Source: Peptococcaceae bacterium BRH_c23 (GTDB lineage Bacteria; Bacillota_B; Desulfitobacteriia; Desulfitobacteriales; Desulfitobacteriaceae). From it: a stretch of DNA of 22,752 nucleotides. The first letter of the stretch is position 1. Every line of letters begins with the position of its first letter. The translations under genes were made by a program, and so were the position numbers. The notes under the pieces are model-generated. The model was not told the DNA's origin. It did no database searches and worked only from the letters and a program-made list of their open reading frames with translations. The stretch covers positions 1 to 22,752 of the forward strand of contig LADV01000116.1 of assembly GCA_000961805.1 (NCBI GenBank). The letters are read 5' to 3'. Positions 8,223-18,973 of the stretch are shown here, one piece after another.

Positions 8223-8277
8223 GAGGTTGCGAAGTTCGGACTTTAGAGTTCGAACTTCATTTAATGCCTCGAACCTC
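8223..8277 (-). other. Nested hairpin in the fusA-tuf spacer
   Basis: Between fusA and tuf the arms GAAGTTCG (8231-8238) and CGAACTTC (8251-8258) form an 8-bp stem that continues inward after one mismatch. An outer pair GAGGTT (8223-8228) and AACCTC (8272-8277) encloses it. No U tract follows in the transcription direction. It may mark an RNA processing site that separates EF-G from the more abundant EF-Tu message; no function is shown by the sequence alone. Confidence 0.45.
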
Positions 8278-8279
8278 GC

Positions 8280-10358
8280 CTATGACCCATGGCGCTTGGC
8301 AATAATGCCATCAGCGATGCCTTTGGGGACTTCCTCATAGTGATCGAATTGCATCACATAGACTCCACGTCCTTGAGTTGCGGAACGCAAGTCGGTTGAA
8401 TAACCAAACATTTCAGAAAGTGGAACAAATCCCCTAACAACCTGAGTATTGCCACGCGCTTCCATTCCTTCAATCCGTCCTCGGCGCGAGCTAATATCGC
8501 CGATGACATCTCCCATGTATTCTTCAGGAACAGTCACTTCTACTTTCATGACTGGCTCAATGATCGCAGGGTCTGCCTTCAGTGCTCCAGCTTTAAATGC
8601 CATGGATCCGGCAATTTTAAAGGCCATTTCTGAAGAGTCAACATCGTGGTAAGAACCATCATAAACGGTTGCCCGTAAATCAAGAACTGGATATCCGGCC
8701 AGAATACCATTTTGCAAGGCTTCTTGGATACCGGCACCAATCGGGTTAATATACTCCCTAGGAATAACGCCGCCGACCACCTTGTTGACAAATTCAAAGC
8801 CGCTTCCGGGTTCAAGTGGCATAAGTTCAACCCAACAGTGACCGTATTGTCCACGTCCACCAGACTGACGAACAAACTTTCCTTCGGCTTTGACCGTCTT
8901 CCGAATGGTTTCTTTGTAAGCAACTTGTGGACGTCCTACATCACATTGTACTTTGAACTCCCGCTGTAAACGGTCAACGATAATCTCAAGATGGAGTTCA
9001 CCCATCCCCCCAATAATCGTCTGTCCTGTTTCAGTATCCGTATGCATTTTAAAGGTAGGATCTTCTTCCGCAAGACGAGAGAGTGCGCCGCCCATTTTTT
9101 CCTGGTCGACTTTAGTTTTAGGCTCGATAGCCACGTGAATAACCGGTTCAGGGAAGACCATTCTTTCAAGAATAATAGGAGTCTTCTCATCGCATAAAGT
9201 ATCACCCGTTGTAGTGTCTTTCAGACCAATTGCGGCAGCAATGTCTCCTGAACGAACCTCTTGAATATCCTCACGGTGATTGGCGTGCATTTGGAGTATC
9301 CGTCCAATACGTTCTTTCTTGCCTTTAGTTGAGTTATAGACATAAGATCCTGCACTCAACACACCCGAATATACTCTGAAAAACGCTAACTTACCAACGA
9401 ATGGGTCAGACATGATCTTGAAGGCCAACGCCGAAAATGGTTCAGAGTCAGAAGCTGTCCTATGATCTTCCTCTCCCGTATCAGGATGCACTCCATTAAT
9501 AGGTGGTACATCTAGTGGGGAAGGCATATAGTCCACCACCGCATCCAAGAGCGGCTGTACACCTTTATTCTTGAAAGCAGATCCACACAGAACTGGGATG
9601 AACTTATTCCCGATAACTCCGCGGCGTATACCTTCGCGAATTTCTTGTTCAGTGATTTCTGTTCCCTCAAGATACTTCATCATGAGTTCTTCACTTGTTT
9701 CGGCGACAGCTTCAATTAATTTCTCACGATATTCGTTAGCCATTTCGACTAAGTCATCCGCGATCTGATTGTGCTCTTCGGTCTTGCCTAAGTCGTCAGT
9801 ATAGATAGTCGTTGTCATAGAGACGAGATCGACAATCCCTTTGAAGTTTTCCTCACTACCAACCGGTAACTGAATTGGAACAGGGTTTGCTCCTAAGCGG
9901 TCTTTAATCATTGAAACACCGCGGAAGAAGTCAGCCCCTAAACGATCCATTTTATTAATAAAAGCTAAACGCGGAACTTTGTATTTATCTGCTTGACGCC
10001 AAACAGTTTCGGATTGAGGTTCTACCCCGCCAACGGAGCAAAACACAGCCACTGCGCCATCAAGAACGCGCAGAGATCGTTCGACCTCCACAGTGAAGTC
10101 CACGTGCCCTGGTGTGTCGATAATGTTAACGCGATTATTTCTCCACTCACAGGTTGTAGCAGCAGACGTAATGGTGATGCCACGTTCCTGCTCCTGGATC
10201 ATCCAGTCCATGGTCGCTGCGCCATCATGAACTTCGCCAATTTTATGCACACGTCCGGTGTAGAAAAGAATTCGTTCTGTGACGGTTGTTTTTCCGGCGT
10301 CAATGTGCGCCATAATTCCTATATTGCGCGTATTGTCTAGTGAAAATGCTCTTGCCAC
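8280..10358 (-). CDS. fusA: Elongation factor G (EF-G)
   Basis: EF-G is the GTPase that drives translocation and, with RRF, ribosome recycling. The 692-residue protein has G1 AHIDAGKT (17-24), G3 DTPGHVDF (81-88) and G4 NKMD (135-138), an EF-G-type G' region, and domain IV with the [25 protein letters not shown] stretch near residue 500 and [15 protein letters not shown] beyond it. The start is GTG after AAAGGGTGA. It lies 39 bases after rpsG, so it is co-transcribed with S12 and S7. Sequence and length match the canonical translocase rather than a Tet(M)-like or EF-G2 paralogue. Confidence 0.99.
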   Translation of the reverse strand: MARAFSLDNTRNIGIMAHIDAGKTTVTERILFYTGRVHKIGEVHDGAATMDWMIQEQERGITITSAATTCEWRNNRVNIIDTPGHVDFTVEVERSLRVLDGAVAVFCSVGGVEPQSETVWRQADKYKVPRLAFINKMDRLGADFFRGVSMIKDRLGANPVPIQLPVGSEENFKGIVDLVSMTTTIYTDDLGKTEEHNQIADDLVEMANEYREKLIEAVAETSEELMMKYLEGTEITEQEIREGIRRGVIGNKFIPVLCGSAFKNKGVQPLLDAVVDYMPSPLDVPPINGVHPDTGEEDHRTASDSEPFSALAFKIMSDPFVGKLAFFRVYSGVLSAGSYVYNSTKGKKERIGRILQMHANHREDIQEVRSGDIAAAIGLKDTTTGDTLCDEKTPIILERMVFPEPVIHVAIEPKTKVDQEKMGGALSRLAEEDPTFKMHTDTETGQTIIGGMGELHLEIIVDRLQREFKVQCDVGRPQVAYKETIRKTVKAEGKFVRQSGGRGQYGHCWVELMPLEPGSGFEFVNKVVGGVIPREYINPIGAGIQEALQNGILAGYPVLDLRATVYDGSYHDVDSSEMAFKIAGSMAFKAGALKADPAIIEPVMKVEVTVPEEYMGDVIGDISSRRGRIEGMEARGNTQVVRGFVPLSEMFGYSTDLRSATQGRGVYVMQFDHYEEVPKGIADGIIAKRHGS

Positions 10359-10397
10359 TGTGATTCACCCTTTCTGTCAAAGTCAGTATGCATCAAA

Positions 10398-10868
10398 TTA
10401 CCATTTGTAATGCGCAAAAGCCTTATTGGCCTCGGCCATTTTATGCATATCATCTTTCTTCTTGACAGAACCACCAGTGTTGTTAGAGGCATCAAGTAAC
10501 TCTCCAGCGATCTTCTCTTGCATTGTTTTTTCACCGCGCTTACGCGCCATGGCAACAAGCCAACGAAGACCCAGAGTCGTACGACGTTCTGCACGCACTT
10601 CAATGGGGACTTGATAATTCGCACCACCAACACGGCGAGCCTTTACTTCTAAGACTGGCATAACATTTTTCAGGGCAGTGGAGAAGACTTCAAGTGGATC
10701 TTTACCAGACTTTTCCTGAATCATATTAAAGGCGCTATAGCAAATAGCCTCTGCCGTTCCTTTTTTACCATCTAACATAATCTGATTAATAAACTTGGTT
10801 AAAATTTGATTCTTGTAAATCGGATCAGGCAGAACTTCTCGTTTTGCAACATATCCCTTACGTGGCAT
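10398..10868 (-). CDS. rpsG: 30S ribosomal protein S7
   Basis: S7 nucleates assembly of the 16S 3' domain and contacts the E-site tRNA. The 156-residue length is standard. It begins [20 protein letters not shown] and includes [40 protein letters not shown] with the RRVGG turn, and a normal C-terminal [15 protein letters not shown]. The ATG is preceded by AAGGAGGG. It lies 50 bases after rpsL and 39 before fusA. In E. coli S7 represses the str operon; nothing here shows that directly. Confidence 0.98.
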   Translation of the reverse strand: MPRKGYVAKREVLPDPIYKNQILTKFINQIMLDGKKGTAEAICYSAFNMIQEKSGKDPLEVFSTALKNVMPVLEVKARRVGGANYQVPIEVRAERRTTLGLRWLVAMARKRGEKTMQEKIAGELLDASNNTGGSVKKKDDMHKMAEANKAFAHYKW

Positions 10869-10918
10869 AATTTTCCCTCCTTTTTATCGTATTTCCGATC
10901 ATCAGCATAAGCTTAAAC

Positions 10919-11338
10919 TTAGGCTTTTTTCGGTCGTTTTGCACCATATTTAGAGCGACCTTGTGCTCGTTTCTGAACAGCAGTTGTATCCAAAGCTCCA
11001 CGGATAACGTGATAGCGTACACCTGGGATGTCCTTAACACGACCACCGCGGATCAGAACCACGGAGTGCTCTTGCAGATTGTGTCCGATTCCCGGAATAT
11101 AAGTGGTTACCTCAAGCCCATTGGTCAAGCGCACACGAGCTACCTTACGAAGTGCAGAGTTAGGCTTTTTAGGAGTTGTAGTATAAACCCTTGTACAGAC
11201 TCCTCGTTTTTGAGGGGATCCTCCTGATGGATATTGCTTACGTCTAAGGGAGTTATAGCCCCACTGTAAAGCTGGAGCTGTCGATTTTTGCTCGATTGAA
11301 CTACGTCCTTTACGGATGAGTTGGTTAATTGTCGGCAT
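10919..11338 (-). CDS. rpsL: 30S ribosomal protein S12
   Basis: S12 is at the decoding centre and controls fidelity. The protein has 139 residues, including the Firmicutes-type insertion after APAL ([14 protein letters not shown], about 27-40). The decoding loops are intact: [12 protein letters not shown] with K57 and K58, and [14 protein letters not shown] with K102. Changes at the corresponding lysines cause streptomycin resistance elsewhere; the residues seen here are the sensitive type. The ATG follows GGAGGCGGAGAC closely. A long hairpin lies in the 108-base spacer upstream. Confidence 0.98.
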   Translation of the reverse strand: MPTINQLIRKGRSSIEQKSTAPALQWGYNSLRRKQYPSGGSPQKRGVCTRVYTTTPKKPNSALRKVARVRLTNGLEVTTYIPGIGHNLQEHSVVLIRGGRVKDIPGVRYHVIRGALDTTAVQKRAQGRSKYGAKRPKKA

Positions 11339-11373
11339 GTCTCCGCCTCCTTTCTAATGAAATCAATATACAA

Positions 11374-11408
11374 GGAATTGCTTGCAGCAGCATTTTACAA
11401 GCAATTCC
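11374..11408 (-). other. Hairpin in the rplGB-rpsL spacer
   Basis: The arms GGAATTGCTTG (11374-11384) and CAAGCAATTCC (11398-11408) are perfectly complementary over 11 bp with a 13-nt loop. On the minus strand the stem is followed by TTGTATATTGATTT, a T-rich but interrupted run, so it might be a weak attenuator between the L7Ae-like gene and the highly expressed rpsL. No named leader family is recognised. Confidence 0.5.
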
Positions 11409-11446
11409 AAAATCCGCTTATGTGTTCCAGCTATTAATTAAACGCT

Positions 11447-11704
11447 TTACGAATCTTCTAAGATAGCCGCTACGGCAGTGCCCACATCTATCCCACATGC
11501 TTTACCTAATTCCTTCATCGTAGGAACGTCAGTACGCTCGATATGATGATTGTCACACCACTCAAGGATGGGTCGAAGGACATGCGTCTCAGCATCTTTT
11601 GCTATAAAAACACGTTTAACTCGCCCTTTATCCAAGGCACGTTGAGTTTGTTTTAACCCAACCGTCTTCTTTTTGGCATGTTTGAAGGTTTCATCAAGCA
11701 CCAA
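11447..11704 (-). CDS. rplGB: L7Ae/L30e-family K-turn RNA-binding protein (YbxF-like)
   Basis: This 85-residue protein belongs to the L7Ae/L30e fold family, whose Bacillus member YbxF binds kink-turn RNAs. Visible family features are the helix TVGLKQTQRALDKGRVKRVFIAKDAE, the WCDNHHIERTDVPTMKELGKACGIDVGTAVAAI segment with the typical acidic and hydrophobic pattern, and the position just before rpsL. The start is TTG at 11704, about 8 bases after GGGGGG; the following GTG codon is an alternative start. It has its own promoter right behind rpoC. Its precise role in Firmicutes is not settled. Confidence 0.92.
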   Translation of the reverse strand: MVLDETFKHAKKKTVGLKQTQRALDKGRVKRVFIAKDAETHVLRPILEWCDNHHIERTDVPTMKELGKACGIDVGTAVAAILEDS

Positions 11705-11734
11705 AATGCTTTCCCCCCTTAATCACACTATAGT

Positions 11735-11763
11735 AGTTTAGCATTTGAGGTCTAAGGTGTCAA
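11735..11763 (-). promoter_or_regulatory. SigA promoter for rplGB-rpsL-rpsG-fusA-tuf
   Basis: The minus strand has TTGACA (11758-11763), a 17-bp spacer and TAAACT (11735-11740). The -35 lies three bases past the rpoC stop codon. The next gene starts about 24 bases downstream of the expected transcription start. This lets the str genes be transcribed separately from rpoBC. Confidence 0.85.
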
Positions 11764-11766
11764 TAA

Positions 11767-14700
11767 TTAAGTCAGCTTAGATTCCAAAGTTTTAATATTT
11801 TGATACCTCAACATGCCCGTTCCAGCTGGGATTAATTTGCCGATGATCACATTCTCTTTCAGGCCGAGTAATGGATCAACTTTCCCTTTGATGGCCGCTT
11901 CTGTGAGAACACGGGTTGTCTCTTGGAAAGAGGCCGCCGAGAGGAATGAATCAGTTGCTAGAGAAGCTTTGGTAATTCCCAAAAGAACCGGATGAGCTAC
12001 TGCAGGTTCCCCACCTCCAGCAATCGCTTTGGCGTTCTCGTCTTGGAAATCGAAGACATCGATCAGGCCGCCTGGAAGTAAGGTTGTATCCCCGGCATCA
12101 TCAATTTTTACCTTACGCAACATTTGGCGTACCATCACTTCGATATGCTTGTCGTTAATATCGACCCCTTGAAGTCGGTAGACACGTTGTACTTCGCCTA
12201 ATAGGTAGACTTGGACTCCGCGTTGACCTTTGACTTTGAGCATATCATGGGGATTGATGCTTCCTTCTGTTAACTCATCCCCGGCTTCAACCATCTGACC
12301 TTCTTTAACGCAGAGGCGTGAACCATAAGGAATTGTATAGATAATATGCTCTTCTGTTTCAGTCAGGAGATCAACTTCACGCCGTCCTTTAACTTCACTG
12401 ATGGATACTTTACCGATGGCTTCCGAAATGATCGCTTGCCCTTTTGGTTTACGAGCTTCGAACAGTTCTTCTACCCTTGGAAGACCTTGGGTTATATCAT
12501 CCCCTGCTACCCCACCAGTATGGAAGGTACGCATTGTCAGCTGTGTTCCAGGCTCACCAATCGATTGTGCTGCAATAATCCCGACCGCCTCGCCCATCTC
12601 TACTGGTCGGCCAGTTGCAAGGTTTCGACCATAGCACTTCTTGCATACTCCATAGCGCGACTTACAGGTGAGAACGGAACGAATGATGGCTGAATCATTC
12701 GTGTTGGCAATTTCGATGGCCTGTTCTTCGGTTATTTCGGTGTCAGGTGTGGCCAGTACTTCTCCAGTTTCAGGATGGAGCAAGTTTTCAAGTACAAAGC
12801 GTCCCACAAGACGATCTACCAAAGGTTCGATAATTTCCGGACCATCTTTAATATCCTCAACCATAATGCCGGTTAAAGTTCCGCAGTCTTCTTCGCGAAC
12901 AATCACATCTTGTGACACATCGACGAGACGACGGGTCAGATAACCTGAGTCAGCAGTTCTTAAAGCAGTATCCGCAAGACCTTTACGTGCACCGTGTGAA
13001 GAAATGAAGTACTCCAAGACTGTCAATCCCTCACGGAAATTTGCCTTAATTGGTAACTCAATAGTACGTCCAGACGGATCTGCCATGAGTCCCCGCATAC
13101 CTGCTAATTGTCTGAGCTGTTGAATATTACCACGGGCACCGGACGTCGCCATCATATAGACCGGGTTAAACTCATCAAGAGTATCCATCAAGGCTTGGGT
13201 TACTGTTTTAGTAGCTTTAGCCCATGTATCGATGACCAAATTATAGCGCTCTTCGTTCGTAATCAAACCCCGACGATATTGCTGCTCAGTTTTAGCCACC
13301 GCTAAATCAGCCTTGGTGAGGATTTCTGTCTTCTCCTTGGGAACGGTAATGTCCGTCAAACCGACGGTCATCCCCGCCCGGGTGGAGAATTTGAATCCTT
13401 GGCTCTTCAATCCATCTAATAAGCTAGCCGTCGCTTCATATCCAGCCTTACGGTAGGTTTTGGCAACGATGTCGGCCAGACCTTTTTTACCGACGACTTC
13501 ATTGAAGTAGCCTATTTGAGGAGGAATGACGGAATTGAAAATTAATCGTCCAACGGTCGTCTCTAATAGTTTCCCGTCGCGGCGAACTTTAATACTAGCC
13601 TGTAAGTGAACAGCTTTTGTATCATAAGCTAAAACTGCTTCATCATAATCTTTAAATATTTTTCCCTCTCCAAAAGCACCTGGTCGCTCCATCGTTAGAT
13701 AATAGGATCCTAAGACCATATCCTGAGTTGGAGTGGCGACTGGACGTCCATCTTTAGGGTTTAGAATGTTGTGCGCAGATAACATTAACAGCCTAGCTTC
13801 GGACTGAGCCTCTGCCGAGAGTGGAACGTGAACTGCCATCTGGTCTCCGTCAAAGTCCGCATTGTAGGCAGTACATACTAACGGGTGAATCTGTAAGGCT
13901 CGACCCTCGACTAAGATTGGCTCGAAGGCCTGAATGCCCAAGCGGTGAAGGGTTGGAGCACGATTCAAAAGAACCGGGTGATCAGTAATTACTTCCTCGA
14001 GAACATCCCACACTTCTGGACGTACCCTCTCAACCATCCGTTTTGCACTTTTGATATTATGAGCATGTCCCTCATTGACCAGTTTTTTCATGACGAAGGG
14101 TTTGAAAAGTTCCAAAGCCATTTCCTTGGGAAGTCCACACTGATGAAGTTTAAGATTTGGTCCGACCACGATAACAGAACGTCCTGAATAATCGACCCGT
14201 TTTCCTAAGAGGTTTTGCCGGAAACGCCCCTGTTTACCTTTTAACATATCACTTAAGGACTTAAGTGGTCGATTTCCTGGACCCGTAACTGGACGTCCGC
14301 GACGTCCATTATCAATCAAGGCGTCAACTGCCTCTTGGAGCATCCGCTTCTCGTTTCTGACAATAATATCAGGTGCGCCAAGATCCAGAAGACGTTTTAG
14401 GCGGTTATTTCTATTAATTACCCTGCGATAAAGGTCATTAAGGTCAGATGTAGCAAACCGACCACCATCTAACTGAACCATGGGTCGCAATTCTGGTGGA
14501 ATTACTGGAACTACATCCATGATCATCCAATCGGGACGGTTTCCCGAAGACTTGAAAGCCTCGACAACCTCTAGACGACGAATTGCCCGGATCTTACGTT
14601 GACCAGAAACTTCTTTTAATTCTAAGCGCAACTCGTCGTTCAGTTTATCTAAGTCCATCTCTTCGAGCAACTGTTTAACTGCTTCCGCTCCCATGCTTGC

Positions 14701-15201
14701 CCGGAAACGATCCCCATACTTATCACGATATTCTCTATATTCTGTTTCGGTTAGAAGTTGTTTCTTCATCAAGGACGTATCGCCTGAGTCTGTCACAATA
14801 TAGGAGACAAAATACAGGACCTTTTCCAAGGCACGAGGAGACATATCCAAGAGTAATCCCATACGACTCGGGATCCCTTTAAAATACCAAATATGAGATA
14901 CCGGTGCAGCAAGTATGATGTGTCCCATCCGTTCACGACGAACCTTAGATCGGGTTACTTCTACTCCGCAACGATCACAGACAATGCCTTTATAGCGGAC
15001 CCGTTTGTATTTTCCGCAATGACACTCCCAATCTCGAGTTGGACCAAAAATCTTTTCACAAAACAATCCCTCTCGCTCGGGCTTTAGGGTCCGATAGTTA
15101 ATTGTTTCAGGTTTCCTTACTTCTCCAAACGACCACTCACGAATCATATCGGGAGAAGCTAAGCCAATACGCATACGGTCGAAGTTATTGACGTCTAGCA
15201 A
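11767..15201 (-). CDS. rpoC: DNA-directed RNA polymerase subunit beta'
   Basis: Beta' holds the active site of RNA polymerase. The 1144-residue protein contains the N-terminal zinc site C60, C62, C75, C78 ([23 protein letters not shown]), the catalytic NADFDGD at 447-453 with the three Mg-binding aspartates, the bridge-helix and trigger-loop region, and a second zinc site including [11 protein letters not shown]. No large lineage insertion is present. The start is TTG, 9 bases after AAGGAG; an ATG 6 bases upstream of it is out of frame and closed by a stop. It lies 26 bases after rpoB and is followed by a promoter for the next group. Confidence 0.99.
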   Translation of the reverse strand: MLDVNNFDRMRIGLASPDMIREWSFGEVRKPETINYRTLKPEREGLFCEKIFGPTRDWECHCGKYKRVRYKGIVCDRCGVEVTRSKVRRERMGHIILAAPVSHIWYFKGIPSRMGLLLDMSPRALEKVLYFVSYIVTDSGDTSLMKKQLLTETEYREYRDKYGDRFRASMGAEAVKQLLEEMDLDKLNDELRLELKEVSGQRKIRAIRRLEVVEAFKSSGNRPDWMIMDVVPVIPPELRPMVQLDGGRFATSDLNDLYRRVINRNNRLKRLLDLGAPDIIVRNEKRMLQEAVDALIDNGRRGRPVTGPGNRPLKSLSDMLKGKQGRFRQNLLGKRVDYSGRSVIVVGPNLKLHQCGLPKEMALELFKPFVMKKLVNEGHAHNIKSAKRMVERVRPEVWDVLEEVITDHPVLLNRAPTLHRLGIQAFEPILVEGRALQIHPLVCTAYNADFDGDQMAVHVPLSAEAQSEARLLMLSAHNILNPKDGRPVATPTQDMVLGSYYLTMERPGAFGEGKIFKDYDEAVLAYDTKAVHLQASIKVRRDGKLLETTVGRLIFNSVIPPQIGYFNEVVGKKGLADIVAKTYRKAGYEATASLLDGLKSQGFKFSTRAGMTVGLTDITVPKEKTEILTKADLAVAKTEQQYRRGLITNEERYNLVIDTWAKATKTVTQALMDTLDEFNPVYMMATSGARGNIQQLRQLAGMRGLMADPSGRTIELPIKANFREGLTVLEYFISSHGARKGLADTALRTADSGYLTRRLVDVSQDVIVREEDCGTLTGIMVEDIKDGPEIIEPLVDRLVGRFVLENLLHPETGEVLATPDTEITEEQAIEIANTNDSAIIRSVLTCKSRYGVCKKCYGRNLATGRPVEMGEAVGIIAAQSIGEPGTQLTMRTFHTGGVAGDDITQGLPRVEELFEARKPKGQAIISEAIGKVSISEVKGRREVDLLTETEEHIIYTIPYGSRLCVKEGQMVEAGDELTEGSINPHDMLKVKGQRGVQVYLLGEVQRVYRLQGVDINDKHIEVMVRQMLRKVKIDDAGDTTLLPGGLIDVFDFQDENAKAIAGGGEPAVAHPVLLGITKASLATDSFLSAASFQETTRVLTEAAIKGKVDPLLGLKENVIIGKLIPAGTGMLRYQNIKTLESKLT

Positions 15202-15227
15202 TCCATATCGCTCCTTTCGTCCGGGGA

Positions 15228-18200
15228 CTATTTGAGATCGCCAAGATCTATATCTTCGTCCTCTAGGACTTCCACATTTAATTCATCGAGCGGATCTTCA
15301 TCGTCGACTGCGAGCTCTTCCTCCTCCTCTAGTTTACCAGCTATGCGACTCGAGGGGAGTAAAAGTTCCTCATGTAAATCAATGCCAAGTTCCTTTGCGG
15401 TTTCCGTTATATCCTCATCGGTATCATGAATCTCAATTTCCCGATCATCTGCTGCTAAGACTCGAACGTCAAGTCCCAAACTCTGCATTTCTTTGATCAA
15501 AACCTTAAAGGATTCGGGAATTCCTGGTTCAGGGATATTCTCTCCTTTAACGATCGCTTCATACGTCTTCACACGTCCTACGACGTCGTCCGATTTTACC
15601 GTTAAAATTTCTTGCAGAGTATATGCTGCTCCATAGGCCTCCAGTGCCCAAACTTCCATTTCTCCAAAGCGTTGGCCACCGAACTGTGCTTTACCACCTA
15701 ACGGCTGCTGTGTCACGAGAGAGTAAGGACCGGTCGAACGGGCATGAATCTTATCGTCCACCAAATGGTGAAGCTTAAGCACATACATATAGCCCACAGT
15801 GATCTTGCTGTCGAACGGATCTCCTGTACGACCATCGTACAGGACGGTCTTACCATCACTTGAAAGACCTGCTTTCTCTAAAGTTTCAAAAATATCATCT
15901 TCAGTGGCACCGTCAAAGACTGGAGTCGCGATTCGAATCCCTAGAGCCTTGGCCGCCCGACCGAGGTGAGTTTCTAAAACCTGACCGATATTCATTCGCG
16001 ACGGCACGCCTAGGGGATTGAGTACAATTTCAATCGGTGTACCATCCGGCATGAACGGCATATCCTCTTGACGCATGATTCTCGAAATAACCCCTTTGTT
16101 TCCATGGCGACCAGCTACCTTATCACCCACTGAAATCTTTCGCTTTTGAGCAATGTAAACGCGCACAAGTTGATTGACTCCAGGAGATAATTCATCGCCG
16201 TTTTCACGCGTAAAGACCTTCACATCTACAATTTTACCCGCTTCACCATGCGGCACTCGTAAGGAGGTATCCCGTACTTCACGCGCTTTTTCTCCGAAAA
16301 TTGCGCGGAGTAGACGCTCTTCTGCCGTTAACTCAGTTTCACCCTTGGGCGTAACTTTTCCGACTAAAATGTCTCCGGGACGAACTTCTGCTCCGATCCG
16401 AATAATTCCACGCTCGTCAAGATCTTTCAAAACATCTTCCCCGACGTTGGGGATGTCACGTGTAATTTCCTCTGGACCAAGTTTCGTATCCCGCGCGTCT
16501 GATTCATATTCTTCTATATGAATGGAGGTGTAATAATCCTCTCTGACGAGCTTTTCACTAATCAGGATTGCGTCCTCATAGTTATACCCTTCCCAGGTCA
16601 TAAAGGCAACCAGAACATTACGCCCTAAGGCCAGTTCACCATGGTCTGTGGATGGACCATCTGCGATGATCTGACTGGCCTCCACCACTTCCCCCTTCAT
16701 GACAATGGGTCGCTGATTAATGCAGGTCCCTTGGTTAGAACGTGAATATTTGAGGAGTTTATGTTTCTCTGTTGTACCATCAGCACGAAGGACAATAATC
16801 TCATCCGCAGTAGCTCGTTCCACAACCCCTGCTTGTTTGGTTATCGCACAAACACCCGAGTCCTTCGCTGTTTTATACTCCATGCCTGTACCGACGTAAG
16901 GAGAGTCCGTACGTAGTAGTGGTACTGCCTGTCGTTGCATGTTAGAGCCCATTAGAGCCCGGTTGGCATCATCATGTTCGAGGAATGGAATCAGCGCCGT
17001 GGCGATGGATACCATTTGTTTAGGGGATACGTCCATGTAATCAACCTGGTTCGGCGAAACATGAACAAAGTCAGGGCCATGACGACCGTCAATTTTTTCT
17101 CCTAAAAACTTACCGTCTGCATCAAGTGGTGCATTGGCCTGTGCTACGACATATTTTTCTTCCTCGTCAGCGGTTAAATAATGGATCTCGTCTGTAACTC
17201 TGCCGTTCTCTTTATCTGCCATCCGGTAAGGGGCTTCTATGAATCCATAGGGATTGATCCGTCCAAAGGTGCTTAGGCTACCAATCAAACCAATGTTTGG
17301 ACCCTCTGGCGTCTCTACAGGACACATCCTCCCGTAATGGGAATGATGGACGTCGCGCACTTCAAAACCAGCGCGCTCTCTGCTCAATCCTCCAGGTCCC
17401 AAGGCACTCAAGCGACGTTTATGGGTTAATTCGGCCAAAGGATTTGTTTGGTCCATAAACTGAGATAGCTGGCTGCTGCCAAAAAACTCCTTGATTGCTG
17501 CCACAACAGGACGAATGTTGATTAAGACTTGAGGAGTAATGACCTCGACATCCTGAATCGTCATCCGTTCGCGCACGACACGTTCCATACGTGACAAGCC
17601 AATACGGAATTGATTCTGAAGAAGTTCTCCTACTGAGCGCAACCTACGATTGCCCAAGTGGTCAATATCATCTTTAGAACCTTCTCCGTTCATCAAGGCT
17701 AGCATCCGCTGGACGCTGGCTATGATATCCCCACGCGTCAAGTGACGCACATCCATGGGTATATCCAAACCTAACTTTTTATTGAGTTTATACCGGCCTA
17801 CTTTCGCAAGATCATAGCGTTTGGCGTCAAAGAACAGCGCTTCCAAAAGTGAGCGCGCGCTGTCAACTGTCGGGGGTTCACCCGGCCTTAAGCGTTTGTA
17901 AATTTCAACCAAGGCTTCTTCGGTTGACTCTGAGTTATCTCTTTCTAAGGTTGCACGGATATATTCGTTATCATGAAATAACTCTAATATTTGTCCGTTA
18001 CTGGCATATCCTAAAGCTCGAATAAGGACAGTTCCCGGCAATTTCCGAGTCCGGTCAACCCTTACAAAGATATTATCGTTGATATCTGTTTCAAATTCTA
18101 GCCATGCCCCGCGATTCGGAATTACCGTTGCTCCAAAGAGCTTCTTACCGCTCGGATCAATTTGTTCCGCATAGTAGACTCCCGGCGATCGTACAAGTTG

Positions 18201-18602
18201 GCTGACAATAACCCGTTCAGCTCCATTGATAATAAAGGTACCCTTGTCTGTCATCAACGGGAAATCCCCCATAAAGACTTCCTGTTCTTTTACTTCACCA
18301 GTTTCCTTGTTGATCAGACGCACCTTTACTCGCAGAGGCGCTGCAAAGGTAACATCACGTTCCTTGCACTCCTCCACCTGGTATTTAGCTTCTCCTAAGC
18401 TATAATCAACAAATTCCAAAACGAGATTGCCTGTGAAATCTTGAATCGGCGAAATATCGCGGAACATATCGCGCAACCCTTCATCAAGAAACCAACGATA
18501 GGAGTTCTGCTGGATTTCAATCAAATTTGGCATGTCTAGGACTTCTCGAATTCTGGAATAACTCCAGCGTTCTCTCGTCCCAACCTTAACAGGATAGAAC
18601 AT
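15228..18602 (-). CDS. rpoB: DNA-directed RNA polymerase subunit beta
   Basis: Beta forms the other half of the catalytic cleft with beta'. The 1124-residue protein has the rifampicin pocket at residues 376-403 ([12 protein letters not shown]...RRLSALGP). The positions equivalent to E. coli D516, H526 and S531 are D384, H394 and S399, so it looks rifampicin sensitive. Other signatures are [40 protein letters not shown] and [19 protein letters not shown]. The last 35 or so residues form an acidic tail rich in Asp and Glu. The ATG follows GAGGGGTGA. It has its own promoter and a long leader. Confidence 0.99.
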   Translation of the reverse strand: MFYPVKVGTRERWSYSRIREVLDMPNLIEIQQNSYRWFLDEGLRDMFRDISPIQDFTGNLVLEFVDYSLGEAKYQVEECKERDVTFAAPLRVKVRLINKETGEVKEQEVFMGDFPLMTDKGTFIINGAERVIVSQLVRSPGVYYAEQIDPSGKKLFGATVIPNRGAWLEFETDINDNIFVRVDRTRKLPGTVLIRALGYASNGQILELFHDNEYIRATLERDNSESTEEALVEIYKRLRPGEPPTVDSARSLLEALFFDAKRYDLAKVGRYKLNKKLGLDIPMDVRHLTRGDIIASVQRMLALMNGEGSKDDIDHLGNRRLRSVGELLQNQFRIGLSRMERVVRERMTIQDVEVITPQVLINIRPVVAAIKEFFGSSQLSQFMDQTNPLAELTHKRRLSALGPGGLSRERAGFEVRDVHHSHYGRMCPVETPEGPNIGLIGSLSTFGRINPYGFIEAPYRMADKENGRVTDEIHYLTADEEEKYVVAQANAPLDADGKFLGEKIDGRHGPDFVHVSPNQVDYMDVSPKQMVSIATALIPFLEHDDANRALMGSNMQRQAVPLLRTDSPYVGTGMEYKTAKDSGVCAITKQAGVVERATADEIIVLRADGTTEKHKLLKYSRSNQGTCINQRPIVMKGEVVEASQIIADGPSTDHGELALGRNVLVAFMTWEGYNYEDAILISEKLVREDYYTSIHIEEYESDARDTKLGPEEITRDIPNVGEDVLKDLDERGIIRIGAEVRPGDILVGKVTPKGETELTAEERLLRAIFGEKAREVRDTSLRVPHGEAGKIVDVKVFTRENGDELSPGVNQLVRVYIAQKRKISVGDKVAGRHGNKGVISRIMRQEDMPFMPDGTPIEIVLNPLGVPSRMNIGQVLETHLGRAAKALGIRIATPVFDGATEDDIFETLEKAGLSSDGKTVLYDGRTGDPFDSKITVGYMYVLKLHHLVDDKIHARSTGPYSLVTQQPLGGKAQFGGQRFGEMEVWALEAYGAAYTLQEILTVKSDDVVGRVKTYEAIVKGENIPEPGIPESFKVLIKEMQSLGLDVRVLAADDREIEIHDTDEDITETAKELGIDLHEELLLPSSRIAGKLEEEEELAVDDEDPLDELNVEVLEDEDIDLGDLK

Positions 18603-18609
18603 GTACGTT

Positions 18610-18720
18610 TCACCCCTCAGTGCGGTTTTCTCTCATTGAGGATAATATATTGACATATACAGCCAAAAGCAAGGCCTTAAAAAGAACCTCGCTTAACTGT
18701 TTATGATGTTCCACCATCAT
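18610..18720 (-). other. Possible small ORF 2 in the rpoB leader (36 codons)
   Basis: A 36-codon reading frame starts with two ATG codons and ends in TGA inside the rpoB ribosome binding site (GAGGGGTGA). Its predicted peptide has a hydrophobic centre (VLFKALLLAVYVNIL). Its first ATG overlaps the stop of the preceding small frame as ATGA. The nearest AGGAG is about 20 bases upstream, so independent initiation would be weak. An 8-bp hairpin (18667-18694) lies inside it. A frame of this length is not rare by chance; expression is unproven. Confidence 0.2.
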
Positions 18721-18815
18721 TCCGACAATTTCAAAGATAATGTCTCCTTATTATCTAATGCTTGCATTGATTGCCATACCATGGATGGATTAAGTAATAA
18801 ATTCCATTTATCCAT
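18717..18815 (-). other. Possible small ORF 1 in the rpoB leader (32 codons)
   Basis: A 32-codon frame starts with ATG about 8 nt downstream of the predicted transcription start and ends in TGA overlapping the start of the next small frame. It has no Shine-Dalgarno sequence, so it would need near-leaderless initiation. The predicted peptide begins MDKWNLLLNPSMVWQ and has no recognisable relative. It may be chance. Confidence 0.15.
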
Positions 18816-18829
18816 AGTAACATTTATAA

Positions 18830-18858
18830 AGTATAACAAAATCAGAGTATGTTGTCAA
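18830..18858 (-). promoter_or_regulatory. SigA promoter for rpoB-rpoC
   Basis: The minus strand shows TTGACA (18853-18858), a 17-bp spacer and TATACT (18830-18835), close to the SigA consensus. The expected start near 18823 leaves a leader of about 220 nt before rpoB. Together with the upstream terminator this separates rpoBC expression from rplJL. The rest of the 371-base rplL-rpoB spacer holds the terminator and the leader described separately. Confidence 0.88.
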
Positions 18859-18919
18859 GTAATTTCTAAGCTTCTTTTCATTCAATTTACCATATTATTT
18901 TGAAGCATTTTAATTGAAA

Positions 18920-18961
18920 TAAAACAAAGAAGAAGGCACCCTCCAAGAGAGAGTACCTTCT
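18920..18961 (-). terminator. Rho-independent terminator after rplL
   Basis: On the minus strand AGAAGG-U-ACUCUC ... GAGGGU-G-CCUUCU pairs into a stem of about 12 bp with a UCUUG loop and one internal mismatch, followed by UCUUUGUUUUAUUU. It starts 12 bases after the rplL stop. It ends or attenuates the rplJL transcript before the rpoB promoter. Confidence 0.8.
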
Positions 18962-18973
18962 CTATTACTAAAC

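Noticed and set aside
8579..9205. Overlapping 80-110-codon frames within fusA on both strands
   Set aside because: They are shadow frames of EF-G. The fusA frame is fully conserved and the alternatives have no ribosome binding site or familiar motif.
11141..11180. Possible streptomycin-resistance change in rpsL
   Set aside because: The TTPKKPNSA loop and the RVKDIPG loop keep the lysines found in sensitive strains; the extra residues before them are the normal Firmicutes loop.
17394..17477. Possible rifampicin-resistance substitution in rpoB
   Set aside because: The residues equivalent to E. coli D516, H526 and S531 are all wild type (D384, H394, S399).
18703..18903. 66-codon plus-strand frame in the rplL-rpoB spacer
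   Set aside because: It lacks a ribosome binding site, lies antisense to the rpoB promoter and leader, and shows no recognisable domain; it is most likely a chance frame.
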